This document shows, piece by piece, positions 25,665-33,690 of a stretch of 64,000 bases of DNA; positions within the stretch are counted from its first letter, which is position 1; each line of letters opens with the position of its first letter. The translations under genes were made by a program, and so were the position numbers. The notes under the pieces were generated by a model. It did no database searches, had not been told where the DNA came from, and saw only the letters and a list, made by a program, of their open reading frames with translations. Source of the stretch: CAJXMH01 sp040220135 (lineage in GTDB: Bacteria > Bacteroidota > Bacteroidia > Flavobacteriales_E > Vicingaceae); assembly GCA_040220135.1 (NCBI GenBank), contig JAVJTT010000032.1, positions 5,776 to 69,775 of the forward strand. The letters run 5' to 3'.

Positions 25665-27301
25665 GAGTTAGATTTACATTCCTCACCTTAATTGTTCTAC
25701 TAATGAGTTCTTGTTACTATACTGAGAAAGCAGATATTTTAATTCACAACGCTAAAATTTACACCCTTGATGATAATTTTAGTATTGCTGAAGCGATGGC
25801 CATAAAAGATGGGAAAATCATAGAAGTAGGCCCTAACAATGAATTGAAAAATCGCTACGAAGCCAAAGAGGAGATTGATGCGAGACTGCGTCCCATTTAC
25901 CCAGGTTTTATCGATGCACATTGTCATTTTTTATGGTACGGCAATACTTTTTTTGAAGTAGACCTAGTTGGTACAAAAAGCTGGGCGGAAGTAATCGAAA
26001 AAACACAGGCTTTTTCAAATCTTAACCAAGACCAATGGATTACAGGTAGAGGGTGGGATCAAAATGATTGGGAAGTAAAAGAGTTTCCAACCAAAGACCA
26101 ATTAGATAGCTTATTCCCAAAACGGGCTGTTTTGCTAAAACGAATCGATGGTCATGCGGCTATTGCCAATCAAAAAGCTTTAGACTTAGCAGGAATCACA
26201 ATCGAAAGTAAAATTGAAGGTGGAGTTTATCAAAAAGAAAATGGGAAATTAACCGGCCTTTTGGTAGACAACGCTATCGACAGTGTATCTCAAGCAATGC
26301 CCAAAATAAGCACAGAGCAAATGGAAAGAGCTTTATTAAAAGCACAAGAAATGTGTTTTGCAAAAGGCTTAACTACCGTTGACGATGCCATGTTGGAAAA
26401 TGACATGGTACACGCCATGGATAATTTGCAGAAAGGAGGTAAATTAAAGATGAAGATTTACGGCATGCTGATGCCAACGGAAGAAAACAAAAAGGAATTT
26501 TTAGAAAATGGTCCCTATTTAACGGATCGCCTGAGCATTCGCTCATTCAAGTATTTTGCCGATGGGGCTTTAGGTTCTCGTGGGGCTAAATTACTCCACC
26601 CTTACCATGATGACCCGGACAATACCGGCTTGTACTTAAACGACAGCACTTACTTTCAAAAAGAAGCTGAAGCCCTTTACAAGCATGGTTTTCAAATGAA
26701 TACCCACTGTATTGGTGATGCGGCTAACCGTATGATGCTTAACATATATGAAAATGTACTAGCGGGCATCAATGACAAACGTTGGCGAATTGAACATGCT
26801 CAAATTGTAGAACCTTCTGACCTTGATAAATTTAAAAGAAACACCATTATTCCTAGTGTGCAGCCCACTCACGCCACTTCTGACATGTATTGGTTGGAGG
26901 ATAGACTTGGTGAAGACAGAGCTAAGACAGCCTATGCCTGGAAAGATCTTTTAAAGCAAAATGGGCTCTTGGCCTTAGGTACCGACTTCCCTATAGAAGA
27001 CATTGATCCCCTAAAAACTTTTTATGCTGCTGTGGCCCGAAAAGATGCAGACTCTTATCCTGAAGGTGGCTTTCAAATGGAGAATGGATTAAGTCGTGAA
27101 GAAGCCTTAAAAGGAATGACCATCTGGGCTGCCGTCTCTAATTTTGAAGAAGAAATGAAAGGTAGCTTAGAAGTTGGTAAAGCAGCCGACTTTATTGTTT
27201 TAGATCGAGATATTATGTCAGCGAAAGAGAGCGACATACTATCCACTCGAGTGATATCAACTTTTGTTAATGGCGAAAAGGTATTTGAGGCTAAAAAGTA
27301 A
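25661..27301 (+). CDS. YtcJ-like amidohydrolase lipoprotein
   Basis: Amidohydrolase-3 family metal-dependent hydrolase of 546 residues. A lipoprotein signal (LIVLLMSSC, Cys18) implies periplasmic location. The metal-binding HxH is His87-Cys-His89 in GFIDAHCHFLW; later metal or substrate residues lie in MNTHCIGDAANR, WRIEHAQIV and LALGTDFPIED. Substrates of YtcJ-like enzymes are mostly unknown. It overlaps the membrane protein upstream by 4 nt and the convergent siaC by 11 nt. Confidence 0.9.
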   Translation: MRVRFTFLTLIVLLMSSCYYTEKADILIHNAKIYTLDDNFSIAEAMAIKDGKIIEVGPNNELKNRYEAKEEIDARLRPIYPGFIDAHCHFLWYGNTFFEVDLVGTKSWAEVIEKTQAFSNLNQDQWITGRGWDQNDWEVKEFPTKDQLDSLFPKRAVLLKRIDGHAAIANQKALDLAGITIESKIEGGVYQKENGKLTGLLVDNAIDSVSQAMPKISTEQMERALLKAQEMCFAKGLTTVDDAMLENDMVHAMDNLQKGGKLKMKIYGMLMPTEENKKEFLENGPYLTDRLSIRSFKYFADGALGSRGAKLLHPYHDDPDNTGLYLNDSTYFQKEAEALYKHGFQMNTHCIGDAANRMMLNIYENVLAGINDKRWRIEHAQIVEPSDLDKFKRNTIIPSVQPTHATSDMYWLEDRLGEDRAKTAYAWKDLLKQNGLLALGTDFPIEDIDPLKTFYAAVARKDADSYPEGGFQMENGLSREEALKGMTIWAAVSNFEEEMKGSLEVGKAADFIVLDRDIMSAKESDILSTRVISTFVNGEKVFEAKK

Positions 27302-27671
27302 CTTCCTCGTATTCAAAAGGAATTTCAAGCTCATGCTCTACTAATTCTCCAACAGATAAAATGTCATCGTCGCCTTCTTCATATTTCCAGCGCACTAAGA
27401 AATCTTTTTTGGCATCATAAAGCGGCTTAAAGGTTAACAAAAGCTCTACCAATTGCTTCTGAGAAGCAGAATTAAGGTATTCTATTTCGCAAATCAGCTC
27501 TGTTTTCTTTGCCGGATTATTCACATACTCTTTGCTCCATTCAATAATAGGCTGATAAAATTCAATGGCATCTGCCGGATATGATTTTCCGGATATCAAT
27601 AAAACTCCACTATCAGCATTGAAATCAATTTCCGGAGTTTGCAAATACGGTTCTATCTCTAAGTTCTTCAT
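27291..27671 (-). CDS. siaC: SiaC-like regulatory phosphoprotein (DUF1987)
   Basis: DUF1987/SiaC-family protein of 126 residues: TPEIDFNADSGVLLISGKSYPADAIEFYQPIIEWSKEY, then CEIEYLNSASQKQLVELLL. In Pseudomonas, SiaC is phosphorylated by SiaB, dephosphorylated by SiaA and controls the diguanylate cyclase SiaD. The phospho-acceptor Thr/Ser would lie in the LNSASQK stretch. Here it overlaps siaB by 4 nt (ATGA). Neither SiaA nor SiaD is present in the window, so the output is unknown. Confidence 0.88.
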   Translation of the reverse strand: MKNLEIEPYLQTPEIDFNADSGVLLISGKSYPADAIEFYQPIIEWSKEYVNNPAKKTELICEIEYLNSASQKQLVELLLTFKPLYDAKKDFLVRWKYEEGDDDILSVGELVEHELEIPFEYEEVTF

Positions 27672-28195
27672 AGTTCAAATCTCAATTCAAAAACAAGCCA
27701 ATGCGTATTATCTTTTGCTTGAATTTCCCAATCTATAGCAGCCCCTTCCATCCTTCGAATCATAATTAACCCAAGGCTTTTACCATTTAAAATTGCCTCT
27801 TTATTCGCCGCTTCTAAAGCTGATTGATTCATCTCAAAAATAGCTTTAAATTTTTGGCTTAAAAGTTCAACATCTGTTGCTTTTAAAATATTTCCGGTTC
27901 GGATTTGAATAAACCCTTTCTTAACTTGTAAGTCAAGATATGCATCCGGTGTATTATCTTTGAAAGCAATGGCGTTATACTCAGCAATGTTTTGCACTAA
28001 CTCCACCAAGCAAATAAAGGCCTTTTTAGAAACCTTTGACTTGTAGGAAACATAACGTTCAATAAACTCATTCCCCATGGTTAAAAAAGAATTGCTGAAT
28101 TGGGTGTCCACCGGACCCCAATATTCGAGCTCTTCGTTTCGAATGGGCAAGTCAAATAATTGCTTACGTTTTGTTATGGAAGAAGTAACTACCAT
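27668..28195 (-). CDS. siaB: SiaB-family protein kinase
   Basis: SiaB-like kinase (DUF6272) of 175 residues with a GHKL-like fold: FICLVELVQNIAEYNAIAFKDN is the N-box analogue, and ILNGKSLGLIMIRRMEGAAIDWEIQ fits the G-box region. The family kinase phosphorylates SiaC, whose gene overlaps by 4 nt. The close coupling supports a two-gene kinase-substrate unit. No GGDEF or PP2C gene is nearby. The downstream effect in this organism is inference only. Confidence 0.85.
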   Translation of the reverse strand: MVVTSSITKRKQLFDLPIRNEELEYWGPVDTQFSNSFLTMGNEFIERYVSYKSKVSKKAFICLVELVQNIAEYNAIAFKDNTPDAYLDLQVKKGFIQIRTGNILKATDVELLSQKFKAIFEMNQSALEAANKEAILNGKSLGLIMIRRMEGAAIDWEIQAKDNTHWLVFELRFEL

Positions 28196-28228
28196 TTAAT
28201 CAAGCTAAAAAGATAAAAATAATACTAT

Positions 28229-28714
28229 TTAATGGCTTAAACGCACTATCAGTTTACGATGTTGTGGAAAAATAGTTTTCAACTTTTTGTCAGCTAGTTC
28301 AAAATCTGCAAAATCAAATCCAGGAGCAACCGTACAGCCTACCAATGCATATCCCTTTTCTTCCTCAATTTCTGAAGCAAACCAAACATTCGCCGGAACT
28401 ACAAACTGAGGTACCTCTCCTTGATCCACATTCTTCCCAATCTTTTGCTTACGATACTCGCCATCCTCATGAATCATGTGAACCGTAAGCGCACTGCCTT
28501 CATAATGGTGCCACATCTCATCTGACTTTATCCGATGAAAGGCGGAGAAACTGTCTGAATCCAACAAAAAGTAAATTCCAGTGGAAAGGTTTCTTTTATT
28601 CGAAAACCCATCAAACTCCCCTTGAATAAGAGATCGGTAGGTTTCTTTGTAAAAACCACCTTCCGGATGGGCTTGTAGGTTTAATTTTTTTACCCAAAAT
28701 TCTTTTGTGTGCAT
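28229..28714 (-). CDS. cupin DUF985 family protein
   Basis: A 161-residue cupin of the DUF985 (YML079w-like) family. Its start LNLQAHPEGGFYKETYRS is the family hallmark, followed by STGIYFLLDSDSFSAFHRIKSDEMWHHYEGSALTVHMI, the cupin core with likely metal ligands. Function is unknown for the family. 33 nt separate it from siaB on the same strand, so it may head that transcript. It is divergent from the acyl-CoA ligase, with 69 nt between starts. Confidence 0.9.
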   Translation of the reverse strand: MHTKEFWVKKLNLQAHPEGGFYKETYRSLIQGEFDGFSNKRNLSTGIYFLLDSDSFSAFHRIKSDEMWHHYEGSALTVHMIHEDGEYRKQKIGKNVDQGEVPQFVVPANVWFASEIEEEKGYALVGCTVAPGFDFADFELADKKLKTIFPQHRKLIVRLSH

Positions 28715-28783
28715 AAACTACAGTTAAATCTCTTCAACAAAGTAAAATGTTTTTTAGTTTTATATTTACCTAAAATCAGTACT

Positions 28784-30541
28784 ATGCTAAAGCGAATTTT
28801 TGACCTACACCACCATCAGCTGAGTAAATACCCCAAGAAGGACTCACTTACCGCCAAGATAAATGGCAAATGGACTCCTATAAGTACACAAGAATTCGTG
28901 GACCAGGCCAATGAAATTGGCGCCGGTTTGCTAGAACTCGGCCTAGAACCAGGTGATAAAGTGGCCATCATCTCTAACAATAGACCCGAATGGCATATTG
29001 TAGATTTGGGAATCGCTTTAGCAGGCATGATCAATGTGCCTATCTACCCAACCATTACTAAAGAAGATTATGACTTTATCATGAATGATGCAGAAGTGAA
29101 AATCTGCTTTGTTTCTGATCGAGAAATATACAATAAAGTACATGCCGTAGAGGAGAAAATTGAGACCCTGCAAAAGGTTTATGCTTTTGATGATATCAAT
29201 TGCGAATCATGGACTGCTTTAAAAGAGCTTGGAAAAGGAAAGCATGCTTCTAAAATGAAAGAGATCCAAGATGGCATAAAGGAAACTGACCTTGCGACCT
29301 TAATTTACACTTCCGGAACCACCGGCAGACCAAAAGGTGTTATGCTTTCGCATCGAAACTTAGTTTCAAATTCAGTAGGCTCTAGAAAACGCTTGCCGGT
29401 TACCGAAAACTCAAAAGCACTTAGCTTTTTACCCTTGTGCCACGTTTATGAGCGTATGGTTACTTACATGTACATTTATACCGGAACGTCGATTTACTAT
29501 GCTGAATCACTAGAAACCATCGGTGACAATTTACGCGAAGTGCAACCTCAAGTTTTTACTGCGGTGCCTAGACTTTTAGAGAAAGTATACGATAAGATCG
29601 TAGCAAAAGGCCAAGAGTTGAGTGGAATCAAACGCGCTCTTTTCTTTTGGGCCTTAGCGCTAGGTCAACGCTATGAACTACATGGAAAAAATGGCGCTTG
29701 GTATGAGTTTCAATTAAAATTGGCCAATAAAATTATTTTTAAGAAATGGCGAGAAGCACTTGGTGGAAACGCCAAAGCAGTTGCTTCAGGAGCTGCTGCT
29801 CTGCAGCCCAGGTTGGCAAGGGTTTTCTTAGCTGCACAAATTCCCGTAATGGAGGGCTATGGATTAACTGAAACCTCCCCAGTAATTGCGGTTAACGAAC
29901 AAGATAATGACGGAGTAAGGATTGGTACCGTTGGCAGACCTTTGGAAGACGTTGAAGTACGAATAGCTAGCGATGGTGAGATTGAAGTAAAGGGGCCCAA
30001 CGTAATGATGGGCTACTACAAAAGAGAAGAAGCTACCAAAGAAGTTTTTACTGAGGACGGTTGGTTTAAAACCGGCGATATCGGAGAAATGGTAGAAGGT
30101 GAATATTTGAAAATAACAGGAAGAAAAAAAGAGACCTTTAAAACTTCAGGAGGAAAGTACATTGCTCCACAGATTATCGAAAATAAGATGAAAGAGTCTT
30201 CTTTCATTGAACAAATTATGGTCATTGGAGAAGGGGAAAAACATCCGGCGGCCATTATTCAACCTTCGTTTGAATTTTTAATTGAATGGTGCAAGAGAAA
30301 AGAAATCCCTTATTCTACTGATGCTGAAATGGCCAAACACCAAACCATTCATGAAAGAATAATGGAGGAAGTTGAGAAGTACAACGAAAACTTTGCTCAA
30401 TACGAAAAAGTGAAAAAGATTATTCTTTCTCCCTTTGCTTGGAGTATTGACACTGATGAAATGACACCCACCATGAAAGTAAAACGGAGAGTGATCATGG
30501 AAAAATTCAAAGACGATATAGAAAAATGTTATCGAGGATAG
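28784..30541 (+). CDS. long-chain acyl-CoA ligase (AMP-binding)
   Basis: Activates fatty acids to acyl-CoA via an acyl-AMP. The 585-residue protein has the AMP-binding P-loop LIYTSGTTGRPKGVMLSHRN, the hinge-side motif GYGLTETSPVI and GWFKTGDIGEM, then the catalytic C-terminal Lys region KITGRKKETFKTSGGKYIAP. I start at the ATG at 28784 (MLKRIFDLHHHQL); the longer frame from 28709 adds an unconserved leader. A TATATTTA near-match lies at 28761-28768. It feeds the beta-oxidation operon downstream, but a terminator and separate MarR promoter show it is a separate transcript. Confidence 0.94.
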   Translation: MLKRIFDLHHHQLSKYPKKDSLTAKINGKWTPISTQEFVDQANEIGAGLLELGLEPGDKVAIISNNRPEWHIVDLGIALAGMINVPIYPTITKEDYDFIMNDAEVKICFVSDREIYNKVHAVEEKIETLQKVYAFDDINCESWTALKELGKGKHASKMKEIQDGIKETDLATLIYTSGTTGRPKGVMLSHRNLVSNSVGSRKRLPVTENSKALSFLPLCHVYERMVTYMYIYTGTSIYYAESLETIGDNLREVQPQVFTAVPRLLEKVYDKIVAKGQELSGIKRALFFWALALGQRYELHGKNGAWYEFQLKLANKIIFKKWREALGGNAKAVASGAAALQPRLARVFLAAQIPVMEGYGLTETSPVIAVNEQDNDGVRIGTVGRPLEDVEVRIASDGEIEVKGPNVMMGYYKREEATKEVFTEDGWFKTGDIGEMVEGEYLKITGRKKETFKTSGGKYIAPQIIENKMKESSFIEQIMVIGEGEKHPAAIIQPSFEFLIEWCKRKEIPYSTDAEMAKHQTIHERIMEEVEKYNENFAQYEKVKKIILSPFAWSIDTDEMTPTMKVKRRVIMEKFKDDIEKCYRG

Positions 30542-30549
30542 TAAAGCAA

Positions 30550-30577
30550 AGAGGGGCTGATGGCCCCTCTTTTTTTT
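30550..30577 (+). terminator. rho-independent terminator after the acyl-CoA ligase
   Basis: Stem AGAGGGGC / GCCCCTCT (8 bp, 5-nt loop) followed by seven further T residues, starting 9 nt after the stop codon. Confidence 0.85.
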
Positions 30578-30674
30578 AAAACATTAACCAATGTTTATTC
30601 AAACAATAAGAATTTCCTTTAAAGTTCTTATGCTTTTGAGACGGGAAAAAACGAATGAGTTGCCCCTAAATCAC

Positions 30675-30704
30675 AAAAAGGTGAACCGAGCGGTTCACCT
30701 TTTT
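30675..30704. terminator. second hairpin, terminator-like on both strands
   Basis: Perfect 13-bp stem AAAAAGGTGAACC / GGTTCACCTTTTT around a 4-nt loop (GAGC). The A and T tracts at the two ends make it usable in both directions. It lies ~100 nt after the first terminator and ahead of the marR promoter, so it may end a short transcript or insulate marR. Confidence 0.6.
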
Positions 30705-30767
30705 GCTTCAATTACTAACCAATTAACAAGTCTACTACCTCTTGTTGAGTACAAAGATACAAATTTT

Positions 30768-30835
30768 ATTATGCATGCATAACTTTTAAGGAATTTTAAT
30801 ATATTTGTTGAAACGCATATTATGCACGCATAATA
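30768..30835 (+). promoter_or_regulatory. marR promoter flanked by two matching operator palindromes
   Basis: Site 1 has a perfect 14-bp palindrome TTATGCATGCATAA at 30769-30782. Site 2 at 30818-30835 is TATTATGC-AC-GCATAATA, two perfect 8-nt arms with a 2-nt centre. Both fit ATTATGC-N2-GCATAAt. The -7 box TATATTTG (30800-30807) lies between them. Site 1 covers the -33 region; site 2 begins ~10 nt after the box and ends 1 nt before the marR ATG. Centre spacing is 51 bp, about five helical turns. This is the expected design for MarR autorepression of the fatty-acid operon. Confidence 0.7.
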
Positions 30836-30836
30836 A

Positions 30837-31283
30837 ATGAAACCTCAAGAAACTGTAGATTATCACATTAAGCTAGCTTGGCACTCGATTGTTAACCTAT
30901 ACAATCAACTTGCAGTGGAGCATGAGTTGACACAGGCAACTGGTTTTGTCTTGCTCAATATTGGCGATAATGGTGGAACTCCTGCCACCAAAATAGCACC
31001 CTTAATGGGTATGAAGAAAACGAGTCTTAGCCGAATGCTAAAAAACATGGAGGATGAAGGTCTAATCTGTCGTATTAAAGATGAACAAGATGGAAGGCAG
31101 GTAAACATTTGTTTAACCGAAGAAGGACAAAAAAAGAAAAAGGTCGCAAAGCAAGTAGTTAAACAATTTAACGAACACATCCTTAGTAATATAGATGCAG
31201 AACACTTAAGTTGTTTTTACCAAGTGATGCAAGACATAAACGGTTTAACCGAAGATTATCGAAACAAAAAGATCAAATCATAA
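30837..31283 (+). CDS. MarR-family transcriptional regulator of the fad operon
   Basis: Winged-helix repressor of 148 residues. The helix-turn-helix spans GGTPATKIAPLMGMKKTSLSRMLKNMEDEGL and the wing ICRIKDEQDGRQVNICLTEEG. MarR proteins bind palindromes as dimers and usually repress their own promoter until a ligand binds. Being the first gene of a beta-oxidation operon makes a fatty acid or acyl-CoA the likely ligand, as with FabT in firmicutes; this is inference. Its stop overlaps the next start as TAATG. Confidence 0.93.
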   Translation: MKPQETVDYHIKLAWHSIVNLYNQLAVEHELTQATGFVLLNIGDNGGTPATKIAPLMGMKKTSLSRMLKNMEDEGLICRIKDEQDGRQVNICLTEEGQKKKKVAKQVVKQFNEHILSNIDAEHLSCFYQVMQDINGLTEDYRNKKIKS

Positions 31284-33688
31284 TGAAAAGAAGAATCAAT
31301 AAAGTAGCCATTTTAGGTTCCGGAGTTATGGGGTCGAGAATAGCCTGCCACTTCGCCAACATTGGCGTAGAAGTGCTTTTGCTTGACATCGTTCCCCGAG
31401 AACTGAATGATAAAGAAAAGTCAAAAGGCTTAAGTTTAGAAGAAAAGAACGTTAGAAATCGAATTGTTAACGAAGCTTTACAAACAGCCATTAAGTCTAA
31501 CCCCTCCCCTCTCTACAGCAAAAGGTTTAGCAAACTGATCAGCACGGGAAACTTTGAAGATGATATGTCCAAGATCAGTGAAGTTGACTGGGTAATGGAA
31601 GTAGTGGTTGAGCGATTAGACATTAAGAAAACAGTCTTCGACCAAGTTGAAGAACACCGCAAAGAAGGGACGATTGTGTCTTCTAACACTTCGGGCATTC
31701 CGATTGAATCCATGCTAGAAGGAAGATCTGATGATTTCCAAAAGAACTTTTTAGGAACTCATTTTTTTAACCCTCCACGCTACCTAGAGTTATTGGAGAT
31801 TATTCCTAGTAGTAAAACGGATGCAACCTTAGTTGATTTCTTAATGGATTATGGGAGAAAGTTTTTAGGGAAGAAAACGGTTCTCTGTAAAGACACTCCG
31901 GCCTTTATCGCCAACCGAGTTGGAGTTTACTCCATCATGTCACTATTCCATACCGTTAAAGAAATGGGACTTTCAGTAGAAGAAGTGGATAGCTTAACCG
32001 GTCCTGTCTTAGGAAGGCCCAAATCGGCCACTTTCAGAACTTGCGATGTTGTGGGACTTGACACTTTGGTGCATGTAGCCAAAGGAGTTGAAGAAAATTG
32101 CCCCAATGATGAAGCTAAAGAAACCTTTGCCATTCCTGATTACGTTCAAAAAATGGTAGATAACGATTGGCTAGGGTCAAAATCAGGACAAGGTTTTTAT
32201 AAAAAGGTAAAAGACGATAACGGAAAAAGTAAAATTCTCGCGCTTGATCTAGAAACCTTAGAATATTCTGAAAAAGATAAGGTTCGTTTTGATGTAATTG
32301 GTGAGGCTAAAAAGATAGATGACTTGAAAGAGCGTTATCAGCTTATGATCAATAGTAATGGAAAAGCAGGTGACTTTTACCGCAAAACCTTTTACGCTCT
32401 CTTCCAATATGTAACGAACCGCATTCCTGAGATCTCGGATGAGCTTTACCGAATAGACGATGGCATGAGAGCCGGTTTTGGCTGGCAATTAGGCCCATTT
32501 GAAAGCTGGGACGCGCTAGGCTTAAAAGACACGCTCGAGAAAATGAAAGCAGAAGGCATTGAAGTAGCCGAATGGGTGAAAGAAATGCTCGATGCCGGAT
32601 TTGAAAGTTTCTATAAAGTAGAAGAAGGTCAAAAAAAATACTACGACATTGCTTCAAAAAGCTACAAAACCATTCCCGGAACGGAAGGATTGGTAGTACT
32701 CGATAACTTAAGAGACGACAACATTGTTTGGCAAAACAAAGGTTGCACCTTAGTTGACCTAGGTGATGGAATCTTGAATTTGGAGTTTCACACTAAAATG
32801 AACACCATTGGTTCAGAAATTATTCAAGGGATTAATAAAGCCATTGATCTAGCTGAAGCCGAATACGATGGATTAACCATTTATAACACCGGTCAAAACT
32901 TTTCTGCAGGTGCCAATGTGGGCATGATCTTCATGATGGCGGTGGAGCAAGAATACGACGAACTTTCTTTTGCCATCAAGCAATTCCAAAAAACCATGAT
33001 GCGGGTGCGCTACTCCTCTATTCCGGTAGTGGTGGCTACGCATCAAATGGCTTTAGGAGGGGGATGTGAACTTTCCATGCATGCCGATAAAGTAGTGGCT
33101 CATGCCGAAACCTATATGGGCTTAGTTGAATTTGGCGTTGGAGTAATTCCCGGCGGTGGCGGAAGCAAAGAGTTTGCCCTGCGCCTTTCAGATGAATTGA
33201 AAGAAGGTGACATCAGAACCAATGCCTTTAGAGAACGATTCTTAACCATCGGTCAGGCCAAAGTTGCCACCTCAGCGCATGAAGCTTTTGAGCACGGTTA
33301 TTTAGATGCCAAGAAAGATGAAGTAATTGTTAGTCGTGAATTACAGCTTACAAGAGCCAAGCAAGCGGCCAAGCAAATAGCAGAAGCCGGATACACCAAA
33401 CCTGCCGAAAGAAAAGACATTAAAGTTTTAGGTCAGGAAGCAATGGGCTTGGTTTACGTGGGAGCAAATTCCATGCAGTCAGGAAACTATATTTCTGAGC
33501 ACGATCAACTGATTTCAGAGAAGTTAGGCTATGTGATAGCAGGCGGTGATCTTTCAGAAATTACAGAGGTTTCAGAAAGTTACCTTTTAGACCTAGAAAG
33601 AAAAGCTTTTGTGGAATTGTGTACGAAAAAGAAAACACTTGAACGCCTTCAAAGCATGGTTACGAAAGGAAAAGTATTACGAAATTAA
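31283..33688 (+). CDS. 3-hydroxyacyl-CoA dehydrogenase / enoyl-CoA hydratase
   Basis: Bifunctional beta-oxidation enzyme of 801 residues. The N-terminus is the NAD-binding Rossmann fold (ILGSGVMGSRIACHFANIGVEV), then the 3-hydroxyacyl-CoA dehydrogenase C-terminal domains (VGVYSIMSLFHTVKEMGL, WDALGLKDTL). The enoyl-CoA hydratase fold comes last (~490-700; NFSAGANVGMIFMMA, ALGGGCELSMHADKVV oxyanion loops, VGVIPGGGGSKEF). This order is the reverse of E. coli FadB. The start ATG at 31283 overlaps the marR stop. fadA follows after 2 nt. Confidence 0.95.
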   Translation: MKRRINKVAILGSGVMGSRIACHFANIGVEVLLLDIVPRELNDKEKSKGLSLEEKNVRNRIVNEALQTAIKSNPSPLYSKRFSKLISTGNFEDDMSKISEVDWVMEVVVERLDIKKTVFDQVEEHRKEGTIVSSNTSGIPIESMLEGRSDDFQKNFLGTHFFNPPRYLELLEIIPSSKTDATLVDFLMDYGRKFLGKKTVLCKDTPAFIANRVGVYSIMSLFHTVKEMGLSVEEVDSLTGPVLGRPKSATFRTCDVVGLDTLVHVAKGVEENCPNDEAKETFAIPDYVQKMVDNDWLGSKSGQGFYKKVKDDNGKSKILALDLETLEYSEKDKVRFDVIGEAKKIDDLKERYQLMINSNGKAGDFYRKTFYALFQYVTNRIPEISDELYRIDDGMRAGFGWQLGPFESWDALGLKDTLEKMKAEGIEVAEWVKEMLDAGFESFYKVEEGQKKYYDIASKSYKTIPGTEGLVVLDNLRDDNIVWQNKGCTLVDLGDGILNLEFHTKMNTIGSEIIQGINKAIDLAEAEYDGLTIYNTGQNFSAGANVGMIFMMAVEQEYDELSFAIKQFQKTMMRVRYSSIPVVVATHQMALGGGCELSMHADKVVAHAETYMGLVEFGVGVIPGGGGSKEFALRLSDELKEGDIRTNAFRERFLTIGQAKVATSAHEAFEHGYLDAKKDEVIVSRELQLTRAKQAAKQIAEAGYTKPAERKDIKVLGQEAMGLVYVGANSMQSGNYISEHDQLISEKLGYVIAGGDLSEITEVSESYLLDLERKAFVELCTKKKTLERLQSMVTKGKVLRN

Positions 33689-33690
33689 AG

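Larger units (their letters stand above)
30542..30836. other. 295-nt intergenic region between the ligase and marR
   Basis: Contains the two terminator hairpins, the marR promoter and two operator-like palindromes. A 63-codon frame at 30591-30782 runs across the second hairpin and the first operator and is not credible as a gene. Confidence 0.7.

Noticed and set aside
28709..28783. Longer start for the acyl-CoA ligase
   Set aside because: It overlaps the divergent cupin start, and MLKRIFDLHHHQL at 28784 is a normal family beginning.
30591..30782. 63-codon open frame between the acyl-CoA ligase and marR
   Set aside because: It spans a 13-bp terminator hairpin and the first MarR operator and shows no recognisable protein pattern.
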